Below are positions 10,004 to 18,732 of a stretch of DNA of 64,000 bases, one piece after another. Where the stretch lies: contig CANMVS010000001.1 of assembly GCA_947501445.1 (NCBI GenBank), positions 248,001 to 312,000 of the forward strand. Reading direction: 5' to 3'. The position numbers and the translations under genes were made by a program. Every line of letters begins with the position of its first letter. Within the stretch, counting starts at the first letter, position 1. This stretch comes from an uncultured Rhizobiaceae group bacterium (GTDB lineage: Bacteria; Pseudomonadota; Alphaproteobacteria; Rhizobiales; Rhizobiaceae). Below the pieces are notes generated by a model. That model ran no database searches. It saw nothing but the letters and a program-made list of their open reading frames with translations, and was not told the origin of the DNA.

Positions 10004-10041
10004 GGCCAGGACAACTCTGTGGGTGCGGTGAATTGTGGATT

Positions 10042-10291
10042 CTCGATAGATTTCCCATGCTGCACCCCGTGCCCTATCGAGAAGACACAGATACCGCGAA
10101 GCGGCAAGCGCGAACGCGCGTCGGGCCTAATGGCCCGCCCCGTCTGGAGCCAGCACCGCAAGGCGCGGTATGGCGCGAAGACATTTATAAAAAGCCATCA
10201 GTGATCGGGGTGCAGCGCAGAAGAGACTTCCTGTGAACACGTGGGTTTGGCTGGCGGGGATGATTTGTTTTCTATTCACCGCGTACCGGCG
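10042..10291 (+). repeat. 250 bp repeat, copy 1
   Basis: A tandem pair: this copy and the one at 10397-10646 lie exactly 355 bp apart and stay in register over about 250 bp. Both begin near CTCGA-AGATTTCCC and end near CACCGCG-ACCGGC. They contain short palindromes (GGGCC/GGCCC type) and no coding frame. They occupy the convergent gap between AT1 and wHTH-A. Confidence 0.85.
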
Positions 10292-10334
10292 CTGGCGCGC
10301 CTGCCTCCATAGGGGGTGGCCAAATTATTGGCCG

Positions 10335-10350
10335 GGCCACGGTCGTGGCC
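10335..10350. terminator. Perfect hairpin in the AT1/wHTH-A convergent gap
   Basis: GGCCAC-GGTC-GTGGCC is a perfect 6-bp stem with a tetraloop, followed by TGTTT. It lies between the two 250 bp repeats and could end transcription from either side. Confidence 0.3.
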
Positions 10351-10396
10351 TGTTTGAGTGCCATGCAGGATGGCACGGGTGCTGCAGTTTCTGACC

Positions 10397-10646
10397 CTCG
10401 AGAGATTTCCCGAGCGGTACGCCGTGCCCTATCGAGGGCAAAAGAGTTACCGCGTAGCGGCAAGCGCGAATTGCGCGTCGGGCCTGATGGCCCGCCCCTT
10501 CTGGAGCCAGCGCCGAAGGCGCGATACGGCGTGAAGACATTTATGCAAAGCCATCAGTACCCGGGGTGCAGCGCAGATGAGACTTCCAGTGAGCACGTGG
10601 GTTTGACTGGCGGGGTCAATTTTGTCCCCACTCACCGCGCACCGGC
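10397..10646 (+). repeat. 250 bp repeat, copy 2
   Basis: Second full copy, colinear with 10042-10291 at a constant 355 bp offset. Together with the fragment at 4578-4664 it defines a dispersed repeat family around AT1. No transposase or clear terminal inverted repeat was seen. Confidence 0.85.
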
Positions 10647-10673
10647 ACCAACGCCCCTACTCCCATTTCACCG

Positions 10674-11183
10674 TCAGGCCTTCATCGCAAAGAACCCGTA
10701 AATATCGTCCCAGGACCGCCAGTTGTTTACAACGAACTTACGCTCAACTTTCGAGATAATTTGATTATCCACCAGTTGCACCAGCCTGCGACGCACATTT
10801 TCCCGTGACAGGCAAAGGGCATTCGCTACGAATTTTATGCTGACCGGTCGAAGACCCCGGCCCTTGTCCTGATTGTGTTCATAGCGATCATGCAGGTCAA
10901 AGCCGTAAAGATTGTGCAACCCTATGACGAAAACGATCATAAGTGAGATCATATCCAGTCGCAGGTTTTTCTGAACCTCGGTAATTTTTTGAGACAACCG
11001 GTAGATTCGCTGGATCCTGTTGAACTTAGCAACACTCATATCCAGACGCGTCAAACCGCTGATAACCTCCAGGCGGGTTTCGAGCGCCTCGCCTTCATTG
11101 GACTTATGTTCCACATGCGCGTTGTTCTCCTGCACGCACCCGTCAGTTTGCACAGCTCGGCCTGATTGACGAATTGTACCCAT
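10674..11183 (-). CDS. Putative winged-helix regulator, paralog A (wHTH-A)
   Basis: A 169-aa protein with two parts. An N-terminal helical region contains a hydrophobic helix (DMISLMIVFVIGLHNLYG). A C-terminal winged-helix-like region has GLRPVSIKFVANALCLSRENVRRRLVQL as the presumed recognition module, then ISKVERKFVVNNWRSWDDI as the wing and tail. It is clearly paralogous to the proteins at 11760-12290 and 22173-22664, sharing GLRPxSIK, SREnVRRRL, FVVxNWxxW and the GLHNxYG helix. The start at 11183 has GGAG 8 nt upstream. I do not recognise a named family. DNA binding is inferred from the HTH pattern; control of the neighbouring autotransporters is a hypothesis. Confidence 0.8.
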   Translation of the reverse strand: MGTIRQSGRAVQTDGCVQENNAHVEHKSNEGEALETRLEVISGLTRLDMSVAKFNRIQRIYRLSQKITEVQKNLRLDMISLMIVFVIGLHNLYGFDLHDRYEHNQDKGRGLRPVSIKFVANALCLSRENVRRRLVQLVDNQIISKVERKFVVNNWRSWDDIYGFFAMKA

Positions 11184-11577
11184 CACAAACACTCCAGATT
11201 ACGAACGAATTGTAGCTTATCTGGCGAAAACCAGCAGTACGGTGGATAAATGTGCGCCCTGCATATTTTTGATAGCAGCGCTTAATTGCATGCAGGTCAA
11301 CACCAGAAGTTGAATTTTCCTGCATAATACCGCCTGAGATCGCGTTCGGGTTGCCGATATAGCGAAACATTGAGGCTTATGCCAGCGATCTGACATTAAT
11401 CTTTGGTAATGCTGCTGGTGGGAAATCGACACTCTGTTCGGGCAATGTGCTGCACCTGGCTGGTACCCGGATATAACGGTTCATCGTAAAAGAAAAAGCG
11501 CACAGCATTTTCACGCTGATACGCCTTTGGTGACAGACCGGTCCCGCAATCTGCAACGCTGGCAGCTCAAGGTTGAC
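11184..11577. other. Intergenic region upstream of wHTH-A
   Basis: About 390 bp with no convincing gene; overlapping short frames lack start signals. It contains two GCGCACA-type motifs (11251-11260 on the minus strand, and near 11497-11503) like those upstream of AT2, AT3 and wHTH-C. Confidence 0.4.
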
Positions 11578-11763
11578 CTAGAATCCAATGATGCCATCAC
11601 TGTAGAGAGCGAGGAGAACACCAAGGGCAAAGAATACCGGCAGCAGGCAAATGAATACGCGCTTGTGACGCTTCTTGCGCTCGGCCACATTGGCATCAAT
11701 GCTCATAACGTAGCGCACGGCAGTCGTATCAATCTGATGAAACCTCGATTGATCCGTGGTCAT
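11578..11763 (-). CDS. Small membrane peptide coupled to wHTH-B
   Basis: A 61-aa protein starting at MTTDQSRF, with a basic stretch (ERKKRHKRV) followed by one predicted transmembrane helix (FICLLPVFFALGVLLAL) and a short C-terminal tail (YSDGIIGF). Its ATG overlaps the TGA stop of wHTH-B in an ATGA arrangement, with GGGGAG upstream, the classic sign of translational coupling. The positive-inside rule suggests a cytoplasmic N-terminus. It matches no family I know. A role as membrane partner of wHTH-B is inferred from the coupling only; the other two wHTH paralogs lack such a partner. Confidence 0.65.
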   Translation of the reverse strand: MTTDQSRFHQIDTTAVRYVMSIDANVAERKKRHKRVFICLLPVFFALGVLLALYSDGIIGF

Positions 11764-12290
11764 TTCTCGACACTCCCCCCGGTCAGGAAACTGAATATCT
11801 CGTCCCACAATGACCAGTTGCGGACAACGAAGTTGCCATCGGTCTTTATCACCAGGCCATTGTCATGCAGTTCCACCAACCGTCGCCGAACGGTCTCGCG
11901 CGAAAAAGACAAAATACTGCTGATAAACTTGATGCTGACGGGCCTTAGACCATGAAAACGATCAGAATCGTCCGTTGCGACATAGTGATCAGTCTCCTGA
12001 TAGCCATACATATTGTGTAGACCCATGACGAAGATAATGGAGAGCGATGCAATATCTGTATCAAACTTCCTCTGTACAGAATTTATCTTCGATGCTCTGT
12101 TGTACATCTCCCTGATGCTGTTGTATTTATTCACATTGATATTCAGTTGCGTTATGTCACTGATTACTTTCAGTTTTCTAACTGTAACGTCATCATCAAT
12201 CAAATTTAGGTTGGGAACTCCTGAACCAGCTTTTTTGTATGAATAATCGGATATAAGTGGTGAATTATCCTCACGAAGCTTTCGTTGCAT
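11760..12290 (-). CDS. Putative winged-helix regulator, paralog B (wHTH-B)
   Basis: A 176-aa paralog of wHTH-A and wHTH-C. The core runs from VISDITQLNINVNKYNSI through a hydrophobic helix (SLSIIFVMGLHNMYGY), then FHGLRPVSIKFISSILSFSR, ETVRRRLVEL and GNFVVRNWSLWDEIFSFL. The start is uncertain: the longest frame begins with TTG at 12335, while the ATG at 12290 has AGGG about 8 nt upstream and is preferred. It is followed immediately by the 61-aa membrane peptide through an ATGA overlap, so the two form an operon. Codon composition is more AT-rich than surrounding metabolic genes, suggesting acquired DNA. Function inferred as in wHTH-A. Confidence 0.8.
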   Translation of the reverse strand: MQRKLREDNSPLISDYSYKKAGSGVPNLNLIDDDVTVRKLKVISDITQLNINVNKYNSIREMYNRASKINSVQRKFDTDIASLSIIFVMGLHNMYGYQETDHYVATDDSDRFHGLRPVSIKFISSILSFSRETVRRRLVELHDNGLVIKTDGNFVVRNWSLWDEIFSFLTGGSVEK

Positions 12291-12982
12291 GTTTTGCGCC
12301 CTATGTAGCCACCGCCGTAGGAAATCTTCCGGCAATCACAATTCCTATCATCCCAAGTTGTAAGTTGATGGCAGACGCCGATCTAGGATTACAGCACAAA
12401 CCCTGCAGTGCCGCACGTTTTGTGCAAACACAATATTTAATTCGAATTTATAAGAATATTTATTCTGCTTATGTGAATATAATTAAATAAATTTACTTGA
12501 ATATGGCGTAAATAAGGCATTTTAAGCATTAAAAATATCCCGCACCCCACACAACAACATCAAATGACTCAACAACACTTACAACCGGCAAAATTCACGC
12601 AATTAAACTGGAGGACGACCTATAGGGTGCATCCGGATGCAATATGTACCTCAACTGATCAAGACAAGAGAACGGGCGCGTGAAGGGAGGCAGTCAAACA
12701 GGATGCACAATTCAGATAATATTACCGTATCACGGTAAATATTTTATTGCGGAATCATATTGGTTTTTATAAAAAATGTAATTTTTTATGCACCATGTAA
12801 ATATAATGTAATAAAACATGTTATTTATATATATTATTTATTTATAAAAAACTATCTATTACTGTAATGTATTATTCTATATATGGATATATTTAAATTT
12901 CCAGAAATTCCGAGATTCATTTCAGTGCCGTAGTGGTAATTTTTCCCATTGCATACCCGCATGCATTCGAGGTAAAATTTGT
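12291..12982. other. Very AT-rich regulatory region between wHTH-B and the LacI gene
   Basis: About 690 bp without a gene. From about 12420 to 12905 it is strikingly AT-rich, with runs such as TTATATATATTATTTATTT, unlike the rest of the window. Such DNA is a typical target of xenogeneic silencers (MucR/Ros-type in alphaproteobacteria) and can be a sign of horizontal origin. It carries the promoters of wHTH-B and the LacI gene and a palindrome at 12722. Confidence 0.55.
12722..12738. promoter_or_regulatory. Palindrome TTACCGT-ATC-ACGGTAA, possible operator
   Basis: A perfect 7-bp inverted repeat with a 3-bp centre in the AT-rich region upstream of the LacI-type gene. Its odd-length dyad and position could suit a repressor site, but it is 245 bp from the LacI start and the binder is unknown. 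Confidence 0.3.
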
Positions 12983-14029
12983 GTGATATTGTCCTCAATC
13001 CCAAGATGCAGGATCACTTTGCCGACCAAAAGTACCTCCTATGACGTTGCGTCTCTGGCAGGCGTCAGTCAATCAGCAGTTTCACGCGTCTTTTCTCCCG
13101 GAAAAAGCGCATCGCCGAAGATGCGCGCCAAAATTCTGGCCGCGGCCAAGGAGCTGAACTACAAGCCAAATGCCATTGCACAGTCTCTGAGTCGCGGCCG
13201 AACACGCATCCTTGGATTGGTGATCACACAATATGCTCAGGAAAATTACCCCCTCGCCGTACAGGCGGCGAGCGATATTCTGGTCGGTTCGGAAGACAGT
13301 ATTTTGATTCAATTTGTCGATCGCGATACCATCGGAGATCCGGCAATAGCCAGATTACTGGACTATCGGGTCGATGCAATCATCTGCACTGCGAACCTCA
13401 CCCGCAACGCGGCCACAGCGTGTATTGAACAAAATGTCCCATTGGTAATAATAAACCGCCATATTGATGTGGAGGGCGTTGATCACGTCAGTACCGATCA
13501 TTTCGCATCTACAAAGGACATCGCGCGGCGTTTGTCGCTGACCGGCAGTCAACGCACGGCTTTTATCGGCGGCATGAAGGACAATTGGGTCAGCCAGACC
13601 CGCTGCGCCGGGTTTCAGGAAGGATGCAGGCTTGCAGACCTCCCCGAACCCCGGGTGATTTTTGACTGTTTTGACTATAAATGCGGTTATGATGCTGCAC
13701 TGCAACTGGCCCCCAGGTTGAAAACGCTTGATGCCATGGTCTGTATTAATGATACAGTCGCAGCTGGCCTGATGGATGCCCTTCGGTTTGAACTGTCCAT
13801 CAGCGTGCCCGGTGATATTCAGGTTGTTGGTCAGGATGCGCTGTTTGTATCCAGTTTGAGAGCCTACCAGATTACTACCACTCAACATCCGGTCGAAGAA
13901 ATGTTGAAGGCCGCATCCGCACTAGCCATCAAACGGATAGAAAATCCCCACGCGAAAGGTGCCAGCATCACCATCAATTCAGAACTCATCATTCGCAATA
14001 CGGCGCTATCTCAAATGGCACCTGCCTGA
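12983..14029 (+). CDS. LacI-family transcriptional regulator
   Basis: A 348-aa cytoplasmic repressor-type regulator. The N-terminal LacI helix-turn-helix is complete (SYDVASLAGVSQSAVSRVFS, then the hinge PNAIAQSLSRGRT), followed by a periplasmic-binding-protein-like effector domain starting GLVITQYAQENYPL. The effector, usually a sugar or related metabolite, cannot be read. A GTG start at 12983 has GAGG about 11 nt upstream; a later start is possible. No sugar-uptake or catabolic gene lies next to it, which is unusual for this family. It sits inside the autotransporter island, so it may regulate surface-protein genes. Confidence 0.9.
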   Translation: MILSSIPRCRITLPTKSTSYDVASLAGVSQSAVSRVFSPGKSASPKMRAKILAAAKELNYKPNAIAQSLSRGRTRILGLVITQYAQENYPLAVQAASDILVGSEDSILIQFVDRDTIGDPAIARLLDYRVDAIICTANLTRNAATACIEQNVPLVIINRHIDVEGVDHVSTDHFASTKDIARRLSLTGSQRTAFIGGMKDNWVSQTRCAGFQEGCRLADLPEPRVIFDCFDYKCGYDAALQLAPRLKTLDAMVCINDTVAAGLMDALRFELSISVPGDIQVVGQDALFVSSLRAYQITTTQHPVEEMLKAASALAIKRIENPHAKGASITINSELIIRNTALSQMAPA

Positions 14030-14102
14030 TGTTGTGATGCAAAACGGTTCAGTTAGGCCGTTCAGATACTTTGAGCTGGTGGCGATGGCCGGACAATAAT
14101 CA

Positions 14103-14462
14103 TTATCCAAAACGGTTTTTTCCAACTGTGCCCGGTTGAACATACCAAAAGATTACGATTACCCAGCCGATAATCGGAATGAAACCAACAAGCTGCCACC
14201 AGCCTGAACGGCGTATATCATGCAGCCGACGCGCAGCAACCGATATGGACGGTACAAAAAGAAAAAGGCTTACGATCCAGGAAATTGTGTTCTGGAGCGC
14301 TGAACCGGGATTGGGGAACAGCAACGCAGAACTGAATGCTGCCATGGAGATATTCACCGCAAAGGTGAACAGAACCCACCACCAAAATTCGGATCGGGTG
14401 GCCCGACCGGAATAATCGAACGATTTGGTGAGAACGGTTTGTATGGATTGAATAAATGTCAT
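14103..14462 (-). CDS. DUF805 inner-membrane protein
   Basis: A 119-aa membrane protein with the DUF805 signatures: YSGRATRSEFWWWVLF near the N-terminus, AARRLHDIRRSGWWQL in the middle and a C-terminal GTVGKNRFG. Three or four membrane helices are predicted. The family function is unknown. The start at 14462 gives the usual family N-terminus; the longer frame adds 21 residues without support. It converges with the LacI gene. Confidence 0.88.
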   Translation of the reverse strand: MTFIQSIQTVLTKSFDYSGRATRSEFWWWVLFTFAVNISMAAFSSALLFPNPGSALQNTISWIVSLFLFVPSISVAARRLHDIRRSGWWQLVGFIPIIGWVIVIFWYVQPGTVGKNRFG

Positions 14463-14495
14463 CGTCACAACTCTGCAGATAATCGTGCACCAATA

Positions 14496-14598
14496 GAGCA
14501 ATTCGGGTTTTGACGTATTCGGCAAAACCTGAATGCATCAACAAAATAAAAAGCCAACACCGTTGTTCGATTTCTGACAAAACGTGAAACGGTCTAAA
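14496..14598 (+). repeat. Two-hairpin intergenic element, class A
   Basis: About 103 bp: TAGAGCAATTCGGGTTTTG and CAAAACCTGAAT form the first stem, a spacer follows (ATCAACAAAAT...), then a GTTTC/GAAAC-type second stem, ending in GGTCTAA. One of about eleven copies in the window. It is downstream of AT2, as a related copy is downstream of AT3. Confidence 0.85.
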
Positions 14599-14684
14599 AC
14601 AAAAACTGGCTCGTTTCACACCCGGGTTATATTGTGGTTGTTCTCGTTCAAAAAACGGCGTTGTATCCACCGCGTTTGGAAATT

Positions 14685-16540
14685 TGCATTCGTGGCTGGT
14701 GTGGTGCCACGAAGGCTGAGGCGGGCGCATCCTGGAAGATGGGGGTCAAATGCGCCCGCCTGTCAGCCAACCGGTCAGAACCGGTAGGCAAGACCCGCTG
14801 TAGCTGCCCAGATATCAATGCCATCGTCGGAGAAAGGTGCGCGGTAGTCACCCTCAATCCACATGGCAAGACCTTCAGCGCCCTTTTCGCCCCACTGATA
14901 GCCAACGCCGATCTCATAGGCCGTGTCTTCAAAGTCGTAGGCCAGCGCTGTATTGCCAATGGTTGTCACAGGTGCGTCCAGAAATTCGTGAACCACATTG
15001 GCTTCAACATAAAGCCGTGATGCCGAATCAGCCCTGTGAGGAAGGTATTCAAAGGTCGCACCAAGGCGCCCCTCAAGGCTGTTGGCATTGCTCACATTGG
15101 CCTGTGTACCCAGCGCCGTCGTGTAACCATCCACATTGATAAGCTGATAGGTCAGTTGTCCCTGCGGGGTGATCGCAAATTGCTCACCGACATCAACACG
15201 CTTGCCAAGCTCACCGGAAAAGACCCATGCATCAGCTTTTGTATTGGCCGTGTCACCCGCTGTTGTCGCAATATCAATATCATAGTGCGTATAGGTCACG
15301 ACACCATCAAGGTAGAGGCCGTTTTGATCATTATAGGTCAGTGATCCGCCGCCGCCGTAGGCATCCGCATCTGTAGAACCCACATCTGTTCCCAGAGAAA
15401 CATTGCGATAGTCAGCCTTGACCTGACCATATTGCAGGAAACCGGACGCAGTCAGGTAACCCGTTTCATATTCGGCCAGAACACCGTCAACACCGCCCTG
15501 TATTGCCCACAGGGTCTCATCATAGGCACCGATGGTATTGCCGCTATTGGTAATATTGCCCTGCGCATCACTCCAGGCACCAATTGCCCGTGCCCACACA
15601 CCATAATTGCACGATTCATCTTCCAGCACCGGTTCTGGAACCGGCTCTGTTGTGATCAGATCGGCATTCGAGCGGTTGAACTGATGACCAATACCGGCTG
15701 TACGACAGCCGATGCGGGTGCCGGTTCGCTCATAATAGGTGCCGACAGTCTGCTGCCCGAAGGATTTGATGTGCAATGGAAGGCCGGGTGTGATGACGCC
15801 CGGGTCAACAACGGCAAAGGACTGCAGGTACCAGATGTCATCCGTCTGCAGTGAAAGATCATATTGAAAGGCACCCACATCGATAGGGCCGCCAGCCAGA
15901 ATGAAATCACCAACCTGTGTTGCGCCGGTTGCGGATACATCAACGAGCTTGATGCCGTTTCCGGGGCCCATGCCGGTTTCTGCTCCAATGCCATTACCAA
16001 CATCATTGATGACAATCGACTGGGTGTCGCCAGATGTGGTTGTTCCACCAACCACCACAAAGTCTGACGCTTCCGTTGCATCGAGAGCAGCATCAAGAAA
16101 AAGCGAACCCGAACCGGTGAAGTCACCGCCAATATTGAGAATGTCGCCGGTGCGGCCATTGGACGATGTGGTGAAACCATTATTCAGCAAAGCGCCCAGT
16201 GAAGCACCATCAGAAATATTTGCCGTGCCATCAAAACCAAAAAGCGTACCGGCTTCTGTCGTCAGGCGGCCCGTTGTCAGCGTTTGTGTATCGTGCAATC
16301 GAAGTTCTGACGCCTGCTGCAAAACGATCGACTGAAACGTTGTCGGAAGATAGGTCGATGTGGCGGCATCAAAATTCTGACCCTGCAATCGCAGTTCATC
16401 AAAATCGCCACCGATAACGGCCGTTCCACCGCCGCCATCAATCTCACTCAGGTGATTCATATCAAAATTGCTGGTAATGGTGATTGTATCCGATCCATCT
16501 TGACCAAATACACCGCCATTATAGACCGAAGTATTGTCGA
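14685..16540 (-). repeat. Duplicated 1.86 kb segment, copy in AT2
   Basis: Nearly identical to 18733-20588 at a constant 4047-4048 bp offset with no visible indels. It covers the last ~588 codons of AT2 (end of passenger, linker, beta-barrel) plus about 90 bp of 3' flank with two hairpins. The upstream boundary is sharp, in the codons for VIDNTSVYNGG. Confidence 0.93.
14691..14760 (-). terminator. Paired hairpins downstream of AT2
   Basis: GGCGGGCGCAT (14720-14730) pairs perfectly with ATGCGCCCGCC (14750-14760). A second hairpin, CGTGGC/GCCACG, spans 14691-14711. They follow the AT2 stop codon by 14 nt and are conserved after AT3. No T-run follows, so termination or 3'-end protection is inferred. 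Confidence 0.5.
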
Positions 16541-17972
16541 TCACCTGCGTATCATCACCGGCACCGAGAAAAATGTTGCCAGCAATCGCTATATTACCTG
16601 TCATTACGACGCTGTCATTTCCATCTCCGGCATTAACAATGCCAGAGATCGAGCCGTCTCCTTCAACCAATATTTCGTCCTCGCCGTCCCCAGCAAGCAA
16701 GCTGCCAAAAAGGTCACCACGTACAAAGAGCTGATCATTGTCGCCTTCACCACGAACGTCACCGGAGGTCGAACTTCCAGCTATGAGGTTGACGAAATCA
16801 TCACCGCTGCCGGCAAAAACATCCCCAGAGATGCTTCCGGCGTTCCTGATTATGTCGTTGCCAGCACCGCCCGCGACTGCCTGCCGGCTGCCTGTAATTT
16901 GTGCACCTGCAAAATTGTCAAGCGTATCATTACCACCACCCAACAGCACGCCGCCGTTCTGGCCACCTATGTTGCCTTCGTTCAATACCACATCATCACC
17001 TTCACCCAGGTCAGCACCGGTTCCAAAGTTTCCAGAAACCACTCCCGTAGCGGTATTCTCCAACCGGTCGTTTCCGTCGCCAAGGGAGGCACCAATCGAA
17101 AATCCGCTTATCAAGCCGAGGTTTGTTACGGTGTCATTGCCTCCCCCAAGATCTGCCCCCCTTCCCGCTAATCCAATGATGCGACCATTAACCCTGTTCA
17201 AGACAACATCATCGCCAAGATCAAGCTCCACGCCGGTGACGGCCCCTCTTATCAAGCCATCGTTATCGATCCCATCAGTTTTCAGGCCCTGCGAGACAAT
17301 ACCTCTGCCCCCGTTCCCGCCGATATTATCACCAATAATCTCACCGCTCTGACTGTTTACGAAATTTGTAATGCCATTGGTTGCCGGTCCAAAAATGACA
17401 AACCCATCATCAAATCCGTAAATCCTGCCCGTATTGTTGACGGCCAACTCCGGTGCAACAGGACCACTTGTCGTCATCCGCCAGGTAAAAGCTGCCTGAT
17501 TACCGCCCGCGTTCGCAGAGGTTCGAATGATCCCATCATTATTCAAGGTGATGAGGCCCTGTGGATTTTCGAAAATCTGGATAGCGTCCGTTTCATTGCT
17601 TGAGTTGGTATTTTGGATTATTGCCCCCGCATTCACATTAATTGTCAAGGGCGCAATGAAACGCTGACGCACCTTAAATCCGGCAGAATCAGCAGGAGGG
17701 CCGACAATCACAAACGGCATGTTGCCGGGTCCGATAGGCGCATTGATGTTCGCCGATCTCAGTTCTGTTCTGGTATAGGGCGATGCATTGGCACTAAAAG
17801 TGATTGTACCCGTTGCCGCGTCATAAGTCGGCGTCTGCGCCTGAGCTGTTCCGCCAAGCATCAGCGCTGCAGCAGCAGTGGATGCTAATAAGCCAGCCAC
17901 CTTGAGCTTCATTGCTCCATTGCGTTTCTGGCCACCTGCGTTCCCCGACCGACGATTAGCTATGCGTTTCAT
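14775..17972 (-). CDS. Autotransporter AT2, acidic Gly/Asp-repeat passenger
   Basis: An autotransporter of about 1065 aa. The start at 17972 has AAGGAA upstream and gives an extended signal peptide with core LKVAGLLASTAAAALMLGG, cleaved near AQA-QTP. The passenger has many imperfect repeats such as LGGGNDTVTNLG and LGDGNDRLENTA, a Gly-Asp pattern recalling RTX calcium-binding repeats but inside a beta-helix passenger. The last ~588 residues (from IDNTSVYNGG) are nearly identical to AT3 and include an acidic Pro linker (TEPVPEPVLEDESC) and a barrel ending ATAGLAYRF. Two cysteines (GCRTAG, ESCNYG) flank the linker. Only the passenger N-half differs from AT3. Probably a surface adhesin or S-layer-like protein; function not shown by sequence. 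Confidence 0.93.
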   Translation of the reverse strand: MKRIANRRSGNAGGQKRNGAMKLKVAGLLASTAAAALMLGGTAQAQTPTYDAATGTITFSANASPYTRTELRSANINAPIGPGNMPFVIVGPPADSAGFKVRQRFIAPLTINVNAGAIIQNTNSSNETDAIQIFENPQGLITLNNDGIIRTSANAGGNQAAFTWRMTTSGPVAPELAVNNTGRIYGFDDGFVIFGPATNGITNFVNSQSGEIIGDNIGGNGGRGIVSQGLKTDGIDNDGLIRGAVTGVELDLGDDVVLNRVNGRIIGLAGRGADLGGGNDTVTNLGLISGFSIGASLGDGNDRLENTATGVVSGNFGTGADLGEGDDVVLNEGNIGGQNGGVLLGGGNDTLDNFAGAQITGSRQAVAGGAGNDIIRNAGSISGDVFAGSGDDFVNLIAGSSTSGDVRGEGDNDQLFVRGDLFGSLLAGDGEDEILVEGDGSISGIVNAGDGNDSVVMTGNIAIAGNIFLGAGDDTQVIDNTSVYNGGVFGQDGSDTITITSNFDMNHLSEIDGGGGTAVIGGDFDELRLQGQNFDAATSTYLPTTFQSIVLQQASELRLHDTQTLTTGRLTTEAGTLFGFDGTANISDGASLGALLNNGFTTSSNGRTGDILNIGGDFTGSGSLFLDAALDATEASDFVVVGGTTTSGDTQSIVINDVGNGIGAETGMGPGNGIKLVDVSATGATQVGDFILAGGPIDVGAFQYDLSLQTDDIWYLQSFAVVDPGVITPGLPLHIKSFGQQTVGTYYERTGTRIGCRTAGIGHQFNRSNADLITTEPVPEPVLEDESCNYGVWARAIGAWSDAQGNITNSGNTIGAYDETLWAIQGGVDGVLAEYETGYLTASGFLQYGQVKADYRNVSLGTDVGSTDADAYGGGGSLTYNDQNGLYLDGVVTYTHYDIDIATTAGDTANTKADAWVFSGELGKRVDVGEQFAITPQGQLTYQLINVDGYTTALGTQANVSNANSLEGRLGATFEYLPHRADSASRLYVEANVVHEFLDAPVTTIGNTALAYDFEDTAYEIGVGYQWGEKGAEGLAMWIEGDYRAPFSDDGIDIWAATAGLAYRF

Positions 17973-18282
17973 ACCCTGAAGTTCCTTCTGGCGAATGTGC
18001 GTGGTCCATGTATTCCGGCCTTCACATCCAGTGATCATGTGTGTTTCGTCCGGCATAAAGAGCCGGCGCAATCAATGTGTTGATGCGAGCATGGGAGCGG
18101 CAATGCGCGATACCGGCCGCCACAGAGCCGGTTTTCGTAAGGCGATATCCGGGCACAGCAGGTGCGTCGGCGGATATATCGGCGGCGAGACCGATCAACC
18201 CGCTTTCCGCACAGACCATGCTATCAATTTCAATTGGATATGCGCCTGCCACCGGCTTGTCCCCTCGCGATTTGGTACGCTC

Positions 18283-18475
18283 TCTTGCTGCATCAACACG
18301 TAGGATGAACTCCCTGAAACACGCTCTACCGGTGTCACCCCGCGAAGATTCTCATCAGGAGAATCAAATCGGTTCGGTTTGAATCAGAAGCCAACCTGAC
18401 GCCATCTAGTTGGCCGATAGGAAGATTGTCGATTGGGTACGCACAACACATGCAACGGCGCACAAAATGGGCAAA
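18283..18475 (-). repeat. AT2 upstream region homologous to the AT3 upstream region
   Basis: Degenerate similarity to about 21765-21955: both begin with CTCTTGCTGCATCAACACGT, share GGAGAATCA-ATCGGT and TGTCGA-TGG, and end with CGGCGCACAAAATG. It suggests that the promoter regions were duplicated together with the genes. Exact limits are uncertain. The 849 bp gap 17973-18821 holds this, the class A element and the AT3 3' hairpins; nothing else was recognised. Confidence 0.65.
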
Positions 18476-18625
18476 AAAGTGTCTGCTGCGTGTTCGAATA
18501 ATGGCGACCGGTGAGTTCGGGATGATGAGATAACCAACCGGCTTCGAAACGATCGATGACCCGATCCAATAGTGTGAATCAGGCCAATTCAAATTTGTAT
18601 CGTGTTATTCGCTCTGTAATCTTTG

Positions 18626-18727
18626 GAGCCACTCAGGTTTTGACTGAATTGGCAAAACCTGAATGCATCTACAAAACAAATGGCTGACACCGTTGTCCCG
18701 TTTCCGGCAAAACGTAAAACCGTCTGA
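18626..18727 (+). repeat. Two-hairpin intergenic element, class A
   Basis: First stem CTCAGGTTTTG / CAAAACCTGAA, then ACAAAACAAATGGCTGAC spacer and a GTTTC-type second half ending CCGTCTGA. It lies downstream of AT3 and upstream of AT2, related to the copy at 14496-14598, so it was probably part of the duplicated unit. Confidence 0.8.
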
Positions 18728-18732
18728 TCAGC

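Noticed and set aside
10042-10646. CRISPR-like array
   Set aside because: Only two 250 bp units with a 105 bp gap, far longer than CRISPR repeats, and no cas genes.
16452-17352. Long open frames (239 and 204 codons) antisense to AT2
   Set aside because: They are shadows of the repetitive Gly/Asp-rich passenger coding strand; similar shadows occur in AT3.
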